A stretch of 32,732 nt of DNA. Origin: VFKE01 sp031400955 (lineage in GTDB: Bacteria; Verrucomicrobiota; Verrucomicrobiia; Verrucomicrobiales; Verrucomicrobiaceae). Shown here one piece after another: positions 15,453 to 23,483 of this stretch. The notes beneath the pieces are model-generated. The model was not told the DNA's origin and ran no database searches. It was given only the letters and a program-made list of their open reading frames with translations. Where the stretch lies: the NCBI GenBank assembly GCA_031400955.1, contig JANNQW010000414.1, forward strand, positions 1 to 32,732, read 5' to 3'. Numbering within the stretch: the stretch's first letter is position 1; the number at the start of each line of letters is the position of its first letter. Both the position numbers and the translations under genes were made by a program.

Positions 15453-16454
15453 ATGAAAAATGTTCTCGTCACTGGCGGCGCCGGATACAAAGGCTGCGTT
15501 CTTGTTCCCAAACTCCTTGAGGCCGGTTACGCCGTCGTTGTTTACGATCTGATGCTGTTCGGTTCCGCAGGCCTGCCATCGCATCCAAAACTCACGGTCA
15601 TCATCGGCGACATCCGGAACACCGAAACCTATTCACGTGCAGTCTCCGGATGTGACTTCGTCATCCACATGGCCTGCATCTCGAACGATCCAAGTTTCGA
15701 TCTCGATCCGTCGCTCAGCCGCACGATTAATTTCGAATGCTTCGAGCCGATGGTCATTGCCAGTAAGAAGGCGGGCGTGAAGCGCTTCGTCTATGTCTCC
15801 AGCAGCTCGGTTTACGGCGTCAGCGACTCGCCGGAAGTGACCGAGGAGCATCCCCTCGTCCCGCTCACTGACTACAACAAATACAAGGGCATGTGCGAGC
15901 CCCTGCTCTTCAAGCACCAGTCGCCGGACTTCGTCTGCGTGACCATCCGGCCTGCCACCGTCTGCGGCTACTCGCCTCGGATGCGTTTTGATCTCACGGT
16001 AAACATCCTCACCAATCACGCCTATCATCGCGGCCTCATCACCGTCTTCGGCGGCGACCAGCAGCGACCAAACATCCACATTGACGACGTATGCGAACTT
16101 TATGTCGAACTGCTTTCCCTCCCGGCAGAAAAAATCGCGGGAGAAATCTTCAACGCAGGCTACCAAAACCAGACCGTGAACGAACTGGCGGAGATCGCGA
16201 AGAAAATCGTGGAAGAAGAGTTCCCAGAGAAAAAGCCCATCCGCATTGAGCGCACCACATCGAACGACCCGCGCTCCTACCGCATCACCTCGCGAAAGAT
16301 CGCCGAAAAACTCGGCTGGGAACCAAAGCGCAACATTGAAGACGCCGCGCGCGACCTCTGCCGCGCGTTCAAGGCGGGCAAATTCTCCAGCGACACCTTG
16401 AGCCATGAATCTTTCATCAACGTCAAGACCGTGAAAAAACTCGGCCTAAAATGA
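15453..16454 (+). CDS. NAD-dependent epimerase/dehydratase (extended SDR)
   Basis: The 333-residue protein has the extended SDR signature: VLVTGGAGYKG (4-14) for NAD, the SSSSVYG strand (116-122) and the Y-x-x-x-K pair Tyr141 and Lys145 in DYNKYKGMCE. The C-terminal half carries RPATVCGYSPRMRFD and RPNIHIDDV, as in nucleotide-sugar epimerases. GAGYKG instead of GAGFIG is typical of a subgroup found in surface-polysaccharide loci. The likely substrate is a nucleotide sugar, but the exact reaction (epimerisation, dehydration or ketone formation) cannot be told. It opens the plus-strand operon, and its stop overlaps the next ATG by four bases. Confidence 0.94.
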   Translation: MKNVLVTGGAGYKGCVLVPKLLEAGYAVVVYDLMLFGSAGLPSHPKLTVIIGDIRNTETYSRAVSGCDFVIHMACISNDPSFDLDPSLSRTINFECFEPMVIASKKAGVKRFVYVSSSSVYGVSDSPEVTEEHPLVPLTDYNKYKGMCEPLLFKHQSPDFVCVTIRPATVCGYSPRMRFDLTVNILTNHAYHRGLITVFGGDQQRPNIHIDDVCELYVELLSLPAEKIAGEIFNAGYQNQTVNELAEIAKKIVEEEFPEKKPIRIERTTSNDPRSYRITSRKIAEKLGWEPKRNIEDAARDLCRAFKAGKFSSDTLSHESFINVKTVKKLGLK

Positions 16455-17455
16455 ACGCACAAAAACTGGCGGTGGTGACAGGCGGCGCCGGTTTCATCGG
16501 TAGCCACATGGTGGATTTGCTGCTCGATGAAGGTTACCGTGTCCATGTGATCGACAACCTCGTCGGCGGCCGGCTCGATAATCTGGCACATTGCAAAGAC
16601 AGTAAAAATCTGGTGGTAGATACTCGCGACATTCGTGATCTGCCCGCGGATGATTCGCTATTCACCGGTGCGGACCATGTTTTCCATTTTGCTGGCATCG
16701 GCGACATCGTGCCTTCGATCGACCGTCCCGTGGATTATCTCTCCACCAATGTCATGGGCACCGTGAAAGTGCTGGAAGCCGCGCGCCACGCCCGCGTGAA
16801 TAAACTAGTCTATGCCGCATCCTCGTCCTGCTACGGATTGGCCCAAGTCCCCACCGCCGAAACCGCGTCAATCTCCACCGAGTATCCTTACGCATTGAGC
16901 AAATACATGGGCGAGGAAGCCGTGTTGCATTGGGGAAATGTTTACCGGCTCCCCGTCAACTCCATCCGCATTTTTAACGCCTACGGCACCCGTTCCAAAA
17001 CCTCCGGGGCTTATGGCGCGGTCTTCGGCGTTTTCCTCGCACAAAAGCTCGCCGGAAGACCATTCACCGTCGTAGGCGATGGCACTCAGCGGCGCGACTT
17101 CCTTTATGTCACCGACATCGCGCGCGCTTTTTATCTCGCTGCTACCACGGATCGCGTGAATGAAATTTACAATCTCGGTGCGGGAAATCCCCAGCCGGTC
17201 AACCGTCTGGTCGAGTTGCTCGGCGGCCCGCTGATCCACTTGCCAAAGCGGCCCGGCGAACCCGACTGCACCTGGGCCGACATCACAAAAATCACAGAAC
17301 ATCTCGGCTGGAAACAAGACGTCACCTTTGAAGAAGGCGTTGCGGAGATGCTGAAAAACATCGAATACTGGAGGCAGGCACCCGTGTGGGACGCCGCTTC
17401 CATCGAACAAGCGACAAAAACTTGGTTCTCATTTCTGGCTGGAAAATCGACATGA
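16451..17455 (+). CDS. NAD-dependent nucleotide-sugar epimerase (extended SDR, GalE/WbpP-like)
   Basis: A 334-residue extended SDR with VVTGGAGFIGSH (8-19), an Asp at the end of strand 2 (VIDNLVGG), AASSSCYG (122-129) and the catalytic Tyr147/Lys151 in YPYALSKYMGE. Later it has RIFNAYGTRS, GDGTQRRDFLYVTDIARA and YNLGAGNPQPVNRL, which are standard for UDP-sugar 4-epimerases and related enzymes. All catalytic residues are present, in contrast to the two altered SDRs further down. It probably changes a hydroxyl configuration on the NDP-sugar made by this locus. Start and stop both overlap neighbours as ATGA, which argues for tight co-translation. Confidence 0.95.
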   Translation: MNAQKLAVVTGGAGFIGSHMVDLLLDEGYRVHVIDNLVGGRLDNLAHCKDSKNLVVDTRDIRDLPADDSLFTGADHVFHFAGIGDIVPSIDRPVDYLSTNVMGTVKVLEAARHARVNKLVYAASSSCYGLAQVPTAETASISTEYPYALSKYMGEEAVLHWGNVYRLPVNSIRIFNAYGTRSKTSGAYGAVFGVFLAQKLAGRPFTVVGDGTQRRDFLYVTDIARAFYLAATTDRVNEIYNLGAGNPQPVNRLVELLGGPLIHLPKRPGEPDCTWADITKITEHLGWKQDVTFEEGVAEMLKNIEYWRQAPVWDAASIEQATKTWFSFLAGKST

Positions 17456-19002
17456 GCTCTGACACCAAAAACGACGGTTTCCGTCGCAAGATCAAAACGC
17501 GCGAACAGCTTCGCGAGGCCATCGGGCCCATGCCGCGCGAGAAAAAAGTGATCCTGTGCCACGGCACTTTCGATCTCGTTCACCCCGGCCACATCCGGCA
17601 TCTCATGTATGCCAGCGACAAGGCCGACATCCTTGTCGCCAGTCTCACCTCCGACGCCCACATCAACAAAGCCAGCTTCCGCCCCTTCGTGCCGCAAGAC
17701 CTGCGCGCCATGAATCTCGCCGCGCTCGAGTGCGTGGATTACGTCATTATCGACGACAACGCGACGCCCATCGAAAATCTCAAATTTATCCAGCCTGATT
17801 TTTTTGCCAAAGGTTACGAATACTCCGCCGAAGGCATCCACCCCAAGACGCGCGAGGAAATGGTCGCCGTGGACAGCTACGGCGGCCAGATTCTTTTCAC
17901 ACCCGGCGATTTGGTGCTTTCCTCCTCCGCCATCATCGAGACCACGCCGCCGAACCTCTCGATGGAGAAGCTGCTCGCGCTGCTTCACTCTGAAAGACTC
18001 GAATTCAATGATCTGCGCACCGCGCTCACGAAACTCCAGGGAATCAAGGTTCACGTCGTGGGCGATACCATCGTGGATTCCTACACTTACTGCTCGCTCA
18101 TCGGCGGCACGGCCAAGACGCCCACCTTCAGTGTGAAATATGAGCGCCAGGTGGATTTTTCCGGCGGCGCTGCCGTGGTGGCCATGCACCTGCGCAAAGC
18201 TGGAGCGGAAGTGGTTTTCTCCACAGTTCTGGGCGACGATCCGCTGATGAATTTTGTGCTCAAGGACCTCGCGGCAGCCGGAGTCGAATGTCACGCGATC
18301 ATCGATCCCACCCGGCCCACGACACAGAAAAACGCTTTCATCACCAACGGCTATCGGATGCTGAAAGTGGACAAGCTCGACAACCGTCCCATTTCGGAAA
18401 AAGCCGTTGAGACATTGAAGACTCAACTGGCGTCGCACCCGGTGGACGCGGTAGTCTTCAGCGATTTCCGCCACGGCATTTTCAACAAGTTCACCATCCC
18501 GCAACTCGCTGCGGCCGCACCTGCCGGCACCATGCGGGTGGCCGACAGCCAGGTCTCCAATCGTTGGGGCAACATCCTCGAGTTCCAGAATTTCGACCTC
18601 ATCACACCAAACGAGCGCGAGGCTCGTTTTGCCTTGGGCGATCAGGATTCAACGATCCGCCCACTGGCGCTTGAACTCTACAAGAAGGCCGGCTGCAAGG
18701 TGCTTATTTTGAAACTTGGTGAACGCGGCATGATCATCTATCGCGCGCCCGATCCTAACGTGCGCTCATTCTTTACGGTGGATACTTTCGCCGACAAGGT
18801 GGTGGACGCCGTGGGCGCGGGTGATGCCATGCTTTCCTACGCAACGCTTACCATGGCTGCAACGAAGTCCAACGTCCTCGGCTCCATCCTGGGTGCGATC
18901 GCCGCCGCTGTCGCCTGCGAGCACGATGGCAATAACCCCGTCGCGCCGGAGGATGTCCTAAAAAAAATCAACGCGCTGGAAAAGCGCTCCCGCTTTGAAT
19001 GA
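17452..19002 (+). CDS. Bifunctional nucleotidyltransferase-PfkB kinase, HldE-like with domains in reversed order
   Basis: A 516-residue two-domain protein. The N-terminal domain is a cytidylyltransferase-fold nucleotidyltransferase with CHGTFDLVHPGHIRHL (36-51, the two H-x-x-H type ATP/CTP motifs) and FFAKGYEY. The C-terminal domain from about residue 200 is a PfkB/ribokinase sugar kinase: VVGDTIVDSY at its start, the FSGGAAVVAMHL substrate region, and VVDAVGAGDAML (450-461) with Asp458 as catalytic base. E. coli HldE makes ADP-heptose with the kinase first and the nucleotidyltransferase second; the order here is the opposite. The two activities fit phosphorylation of a sugar 7-phosphate at C1 and later nucleotidyl transfer, with GmhA- and GmhB-like enzymes supplied by the other arm. 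The base (ADP, CDP or GDP) is not predictable. The start ATG overlaps the previous stop. Confidence 0.92.
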   Translation: MSSDTKNDGFRRKIKTREQLREAIGPMPREKKVILCHGTFDLVHPGHIRHLMYASDKADILVASLTSDAHINKASFRPFVPQDLRAMNLAALECVDYVIIDDNATPIENLKFIQPDFFAKGYEYSAEGIHPKTREEMVAVDSYGGQILFTPGDLVLSSSAIIETTPPNLSMEKLLALLHSERLEFNDLRTALTKLQGIKVHVVGDTIVDSYTYCSLIGGTAKTPTFSVKYERQVDFSGGAAVVAMHLRKAGAEVVFSTVLGDDPLMNFVLKDLAAAGVECHAIIDPTRPTTQKNAFITNGYRMLKVDKLDNRPISEKAVETLKTQLASHPVDAVVFSDFRHGIFNKFTIPQLAAAAPAGTMRVADSQVSNRWGNILEFQNFDLITPNEREARFALGDQDSTIRPLALELYKKAGCKVLILKLGERGMIIYRAPDPNVRSFFTVDTFADKVVDAVGAGDAMLSYATLTMAATKSNVLGSILGAIAAAVACEHDGNNPVAPEDVLKKINALEKRSRFE

Positions 19003-19919
19003 GAATCGTGATCATCGGCTTGGGAGTGCAGGGCCGGAAGCGACGCGCCGTGGCTGGCGAGCAGGTCGTGGCCGTCGTGGATCCCGTCGCCGCAAGGGTT
19101 GATTTCCAGAAGATCGAGGACGTGCCGCCCGGCTCGTATGACGCGGCTTGCGTTTGCGTGCCCGACCAAAATAAACTACCGATCCTGCGTTACTTACTCG
19201 CCCATGGAAAGCATGTCCTGGTAGAAAAACCCATACTGGGCTCGGCCGCGGAGATTGGTGAACTGATCGATCTTTCCCGATCCAACCACGCGGCCTGTTA
19301 TACCGCTTACAACCACCGCTTTGAGCCGCACATCGCGAAGCTGAAACAAATTCTCGACACCGGCGATCTCGGGAAAATCTATCTCACAAAATTTTTCTAC
19401 GGCAACGGCACCGCGCGCGATGTGCGCAACTCGCTCTGGCGCGACAATGGCTCCGGCGTCATCGTTGACCTCGGTTCGCACATGCTCGACATGGCCCATT
19501 TTCTTTTTGGCCCGCACGAGAGCCATGGCGAACTTTGGAGCGTGGACCGTTTCGAGAACAATGCCCCGGATCATGTGCTCTTCGGCTTTCGCGGCAGCAT
19601 GGTTCTGGAGATGGAGGCTACGCTACTTTCCTGGCGCAACACCTTCGGGCTCGATGTTTACGGCGAGCTCGGCAGCGCGCACATCAACTGCCTCTGCAAA
19701 TGGGGGCCCAGCACACTGACTGTGCGCACGCGTGTGCTGCCCAGCGGACGGCCTTCCGAAACAGTCGAGGTATTGGATCAGCCCGATCCCACATGGAAAC
19801 TTGAGTTCGACCACTTCCTGCAATTATGCTCCACTGGCGGATCCAACCTCCCGAATGACCTCTGGATCAGCAATGCCTTTGAGCACTTGAAGTTTGATTC
19901 TGGGATTCCCACCAACTGA
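18999..19919 (+). CDS. Gfo/Idh/MocA-family oxidoreductase, cytoplasmic
   Basis: A 306-residue protein starting directly with a Rossmann strand, IVIIGLGVQGRKR, with no export signal. The EKP motif appears as HVLVEKPILG (about 71-80). The second domain holds AYNHRFEPHI, DLGKIYLTKFFYG and GSGVIVDLGSHMLDMAHFLFG, whose D-x-G-S/x-H-x-x-D pattern is the usual active-site region. Members oxidise or reduce a hydroxyl/keto group of sugars or nucleotide sugars with NAD(P). In this operon the likely substrate is the NDP-sugar intermediate, for instance a 3-keto or 4-keto form. The ATGA overlap with the kinase gene before it and the 7 bp gap to the following SDR show it belongs to the operon. Confidence 0.94.
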   Translation: MRIVIIGLGVQGRKRRAVAGEQVVAVVDPVAARVDFQKIEDVPPGSYDAACVCVPDQNKLPILRYLLAHGKHVLVEKPILGSAAEIGELIDLSRSNHAACYTAYNHRFEPHIAKLKQILDTGDLGKIYLTKFFYGNGTARDVRNSLWRDNGSGVIVDLGSHMLDMAHFLFGPHESHGELWSVDRFENNAPDHVLFGFRGSMVLEMEATLLSWRNTFGLDVYGELGSAHINCLCKWGPSTLTVRTRVLPSGRPSETVEVLDQPDPTWKLEFDHFLQLCSTGGSNLPNDLWISNAFEHLKFDSGIPTN

Positions 19920-19926
19920 CGCGCCC

Positions 19927-20811
19927 ATGCTGAAGCATCTTCACTCAATCGCGTGCAATCCAACTCGCACCGTTGTGCTCGGGGCTAATGGCTTCATCGG
20001 CGGAGCCATCTGCCGTCGGTTGGAAAAAGAATACATATCTACACTCGCGCTCGGGCGACCGGCTTTCGATCTGCTCACGCCCAATGCGACAGACCAACTA
20101 TCCGCGACGCTCAAGCCTTCGGACACCCTGATCTTCGTCTCTGCGAAGGCACCCGTGAAGAGCCCGGCCATGCTGATTGAAAATCTCCGCATGGCCGAGA
20201 CCGTCTGCACAGCACTCCAGCGACAGCCGGTGAGCCATGTCATCTACGTCAGCTCCGACGCAGTCTATAAAGACAGCGACGGACCGATCAGCGAAACCTC
20301 CTGCGCTGAGCCCGGCAGCCTGCATGGAATCATGCATCTCGGCCGTGAAGTGATGCTGCGTTCCGCTTTCGCCGGGCCGCTAGCAATCATTCGCCCCACT
20401 CTCGTTTACGGTCTCGATGATCCACACAACGGTTATGGCCCCAACCGCTTCCGCCGCCTTGCCGCCGAGGGAAATGAGATCGTTCTCTTTGGCGAAGGCG
20501 AGGAACGCCGCGATCACGTCGCGGTTGAAGATATCGCCGAACTCGCGCTGCGCATGGTGCAACACCGCAGCACGGGCATCGTCAACGCCACGTCTGGCGA
20601 TGTGGTTTCATTCCGCGAACTCGCCGAATTTTGTGCCGCGCAATTTTCAACTCGCGTAACGATCAAGGGCTCACCGCGATCCGGCTCCATGCCACACGAT
20701 GGATACCGGCCTTTCGCACCCTCTGCCGCACTCACGGCATTCCCTGGATTTCAATTTACAAACTGGCGCGATGGTCTCGCTCGCGATTGCGCCACCACTA
20801 TTAAAGCCTGA
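19927..20811 (+). CDS. SDR-family protein, catalytic Tyr and Lys both replaced (copy 1)
   Basis: A 294-residue extended SDR. The NAD-binding loop VVLGANGFIGGAI (16-28) is intact and IYVSSDAVY (106-114) marks the usual serine strand. Where Y-x-x-x-K is expected, the sequence reads LHGIMHLGRE: His133 takes the Tyr place and His137 the Lys place. Further on are RPTLVYG, NGYGPNRFRR, FGEGEERRDHVAVEDIAEL and a final NWRDGLARD. It is a sister of the SDR at 22086 (shared M-H-L-x-R-E, YGPNRF, FGxGEExRDHV). The dehydrogenase may be inactive, use His instead, or serve as a partner of its sister. The ATG at 19927 is used, since the in-frame ATG at 19894 lies inside the previous gene. Confidence 0.9.
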   Translation: MLKHLHSIACNPTRTVVLGANGFIGGAICRRLEKEYISTLALGRPAFDLLTPNATDQLSATLKPSDTLIFVSAKAPVKSPAMLIENLRMAETVCTALQRQPVSHVIYVSSDAVYKDSDGPISETSCAEPGSLHGIMHLGREVMLRSAFAGPLAIIRPTLVYGLDDPHNGYGPNRFRRLAAEGNEIVLFGEGEERRDHVAVEDIAELALRMVQHRSTGIVNATSGDVVSFRELAEFCAAQFSTRVTIKGSPRSGSMPHDGYRPFAPSAALTAFPGFQFTNWRDGLARDCATTIKA

Positions 20812-20814
20812 CCC

Positions 20815-22092
20815 ATGATCGGCTTCATCGGACTCTCTCATCTTGGGCTGAATTACAGCCTGGCCACTGCAGCCAAGGGCTTTGATGTGATCGCCTACGA
20901 TCCCGATCCCGCACTTGCCGCCCAATGCGCTGCAAGAAATTTTCCCATTGAAGAACCCGGTTTCAAAGAATTGTTCGCCGCCTATCGCACCCGTTTGCGT
21001 TACACCGCCGATGCCGCAGACCTTGCGCAGTGTGACCTGGTCTTCTACGCGCTCGACATCTGCACCAACGATCGCAACGAAAGCGACTCCGCCCCGCTGA
21101 CGAAACTGATTCACGATACCGCGCCCGCCCTTGCTGCTGGAGCCATCATCGTAATACTCAGCCAAGTCTCGCCAGGTTGCACGCGTCAGATCATCGCGGA
21201 TCTCGCGAAGCGCTCCGAAGTGAAGGTGCGCTCATTCTATTACCAAGTGGAGACATTGATCTTCGGTGCCGCCGTTCAGCGCGCTATGGAACCCGAGCGC
21301 TTCGTCGTCGGTGCCCTCGATCCGGCGGCTCCCCTGCCCGCCCGCCTCGTCGAATGGCACGCCGCATTCAAGTGTCCCGTGCTGGTCATGCGCTTGGAGA
21401 GTGCAGAGCTCGCCAAGATTGCCATCAACTTTTTCCTCGTCTCCAGCGTCTCCACCACGAACACTCTCGCTGAAGTCTGCGAAGCCGTCGGCGCCGACTG
21501 GAATGAAATCGCCCCGGCACTGCGACTCGACAAACGCATCGGCCCACACGCCTATTTAAAACCCGGGCTCGGCATCGCCGGCGGCAACCTCGAGCGCGAT
21601 CTCGTCACCGTCCGTCAACTGGCCGCGCGTCACGGCACCGATGACGGAGTCGTAGCCGCTTGGCAAACCAACAGCATCCACCGGCGGGACTGGGTGCTCC
21701 ACCGTATGCAGCGGGAGCTTCTCGATCAAAACCCGAAACCGCTTATCGCCGTCTGGGGCCTCACTTATAAGCAGGACACTCATTCCATAAAAAACTCATC
21801 GTCAATCGAACTCATCCGCTCGCTCAGTCACTGCCGCATCCAAGCGCACGATCCCGCCGCCACCATCTCCCCTGCCGAATTCCCCCACGTGAAAATCTGT
21901 TCGATGCCGCTTGATGCGCTCGACGAAGCCGATGCGTTGCTGGTCATGACGCCGTGGAAAAATTATCATGACATTTCCACAGCAGAGATCAAAGCCCGGC
22001 TCAAAGGCCGGCTCATCATTGATCCCCACGCCGTTCTCAGCGAGCAGGACTGCCGCTCGGCCGGCCTCACCTATCACCGCCTCGGATGCTGA
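20815..22092 (+). CDS. UDP-glucose/GDP-mannose dehydrogenase homologue without the catalytic cysteine
   Basis: The 425-residue protein has the three-part layout of nucleotide-sugar 6-dehydrogenases: N-terminal Rossmann IGFIGLSHLGLN (2-13) with Asp at the strand end, a central part with ELAKIAINFF (Lys201 and Asn205 at the conserved places), and a C-terminal UDP-binding domain with WGLTYKQDTHSIKNSSSIEL. The active-site loop, normally G-x-G-G-S-C-x-x-K-D, reads GLGIAGGNLERD (251-262): Asn258 stands for the essential Cys, and Arg261 for Lys. The N-P-E-F-L motif is also altered, to YQVETL (143-148). The normal two-step oxidation to a uronic acid goes through a Cys thioester, so that reaction is unlikely. 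It could do a single oxidation step or another NAD chemistry. It sits between the two altered SDRs. Confidence 0.9.
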   Translation: MIGFIGLSHLGLNYSLATAAKGFDVIAYDPDPALAAQCAARNFPIEEPGFKELFAAYRTRLRYTADAADLAQCDLVFYALDICTNDRNESDSAPLTKLIHDTAPALAAGAIIVILSQVSPGCTRQIIADLAKRSEVKVRSFYYQVETLIFGAAVQRAMEPERFVVGALDPAAPLPARLVEWHAAFKCPVLVMRLESAELAKIAINFFLVSSVSTTNTLAEVCEAVGADWNEIAPALRLDKRIGPHAYLKPGLGIAGGNLERDLVTVRQLAARHGTDDGVVAAWQTNSIHRRDWVLHRMQRELLDQNPKPLIAVWGLTYKQDTHSIKNSSSIELIRSLSHCRIQAHDPAATISPAEFPHVKICSMPLDALDEADALLVMTPWKNYHDISTAEIKARLKGRLIIDPHAVLSEQDCRSAGLTYHRLGC

Positions 22093-22982
22093 CCCACCTC
22101 AATTCTTTTCCCGTTGCACCTACGCGAGTCGTCATTCTCGGCGCGCACGGATTCATCGCCCGGGCGCTGACCGAAAAGCTGGCTGCAAAAAAAATTCCTG
22201 TCCTGGCGATATCGAGCAAGCACATTAACTTGGCGCTGCCCGCTGCGGAAACTCTCGCTGCCCAATTAGAATCAACCGACTCCGTCGTGATGACAGCCGG
22301 ACTCACACCTGAAAAGGGCCGCGATATCGCCACGCTGATCAAGAACTTGATCATGGCTCAACAAGTTGCCAGCGCTCTTTCCCTGCGTCCTTGCGCCCAT
22401 TTGATCTATTTCAGTTCCGATGCCGTTTACGATTCGCGCCATTCAGATGTGAATGAATCCACACCGGCCGCTCCGGGCGATCTTTACGGAGTGATGCACC
22501 TCGCCCGTGAACTGGCCTTGGCCAACGCGGCCACGCAGCAGCGAATTCCATTCTGCATTCTGCGTCCCTGCGCGATCTACGGTGCCGGGGACACCCACAA
22601 CAGTTACGGCCCCAACCGCTTCCTCCGCACCGCGTTGGCTGATGGTAAAATCAAACTCTTCGGTGCCGGTGAAGAAGCACGCGACCACGTCTTCATTGAC
22701 GATGTCATTGAATTAACCGCGCAAGCGCTGCACCGCCGCAGCAGCGGAACCCTTAACTTGGTGAGCGGGCACTCTGTGACCTTCGCTCAACTAGCAGAAA
22801 AAATTAATTGTTTGCTGGGCGGCAGCATCGCGATCGAATCTCTTCCCCGCAGCGGCCCGGTCACGCATCGTCGCTTCGATTGCATTTCACTTCATCGGGC
22901 TTTTCCTGATCACACTCCGGTCCTTCTAGACACGGGTATTGGTCAAACCATCTCGAGGCTGCGCCAAACCCAACCTCAATGA
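22086..22982 (+). CDS. SDR-family protein, catalytic Lys replaced by His (copy 2)
   Basis: A 298-residue extended SDR, sister of the gene at 19927. VVILGAHGFIARAL (15-28) replaces the strict GxxGxxG by GAHGFIA, so the third glycine is lost. IYFSSDAVY is followed by LYGVMHLAREL (133-143): Tyr134 is present, but the expected Lys position holds His138. It also has RPCAIYG, NSYGPNRFLR, FGAGEEARDHVFIDDVIEL and SGHSVTFAQLAEKI. The pair probably arose by duplication and flanks the cysteine-less dehydrogenase. A role in nucleotide-sugar change is likely from context, but the altered motif leaves the reaction open. The start overlaps the dehydrogenase end by seven bases, and its stop overlaps the GtrA start (ATGA). 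Confidence 0.9.
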   Translation: MLTHLNSFPVAPTRVVILGAHGFIARALTEKLAAKKIPVLAISSKHINLALPAAETLAAQLESTDSVVMTAGLTPEKGRDIATLIKNLIMAQQVASALSLRPCAHLIYFSSDAVYDSRHSDVNESTPAAPGDLYGVMHLARELALANAATQQRIPFCILRPCAIYGAGDTHNSYGPNRFLRTALADGKIKLFGAGEEARDHVFIDDVIELTAQALHRRSSGTLNLVSGHSVTFAQLAEKINCLLGGSIAIESLPRSGPVTHRRFDCISLHRAFPDHTPVLLDTGIGQTISRLRQTQPQ

Positions 22983-23404
22983 TTTCCTTTCTCCGTATCT
23001 GGCCCAAGCGGACTCTAGCCGTTCCACTTATACGCTGGCTAACCGCCGGCCTGATCTTTTTGGGTCTCTCCACCTTCTTTCTTTACATATTCGTGGATCT
23101 GCTCGGTGCCAATGTGATGATTGGCACCCTGCTGACCATTGAGGCCAGCACTCTGCTGCGTTTTTATGTGAATGAGAAGTGGGTGTTCGCCACCCACAAA
23201 ATGTGCTGGCGTCGCCTCGGGCAATATCATGTTGCCAATGCCGGCGCCTCTGCCGTGTGGTGGATCGTCACCAACACCCTGAATCATTTTGGGGTGAACC
23301 ACCTCATCGCAGCGATCATGGCTGTGGGACTTTCCACCGGCGTCAGCATGGCATCCAATTTCCTCTGGGTCTGGCGCGCCAAGCATCCGCCGACCACGCC
23401 ATGA
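22979..23404 (+). CDS. GtrA-like membrane protein
   Basis: A 141-residue protein with four hydrophobic segments, approximately at residues 16-40 (WLTAGLIFLGLSTFFLYIF), 43-65, 85-105 and 110-130. FYVNEKWVFA and SNFLWVW match the GtrA signature, in which F-x-x-N-r-x-w-V-F follows the second segment and the repeat N-F-x-W-x-W occurs near the end. GtrA-type proteins are thought to flip polyprenyl-phosphate-linked sugars across the inner membrane. The GT2 and GT-C/YfhO genes in the same operon would make and use such a lipid-linked sugar. The start overlaps the preceding stop by four bases. Confidence 0.9.
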   Translation: MISFLRIWPKRTLAVPLIRWLTAGLIFLGLSTFFLYIFVDLLGANVMIGTLLTIEASTLLRFYVNEKWVFATHKMCWRRLGQYHVANAGASAVWWIVTNTLNHFGVNHLIAAIMAVGLSTGVSMASNFLWVWRAKHPPTTP

Positions 23405-23483
23405 CGTTGTCCATGCGCTCACTGACCACACACGAAGCTTGCCAGAATGGATAAGCTCCGTATTTCACTCTACAGGCAATTCT

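Noticed and set aside
17167..18504. Minus-strand open frame of 445 codons opposite the HldE-like gene
   Set aside because: No recognisable motif and antisense to two conserved domains.
20815..22092. Calling this gene an ordinary UDP-glucose 6-dehydrogenase
   Set aside because: The catalytic Cys and the N-P-E-F-L motif are absent, so the standard name would be misleading.
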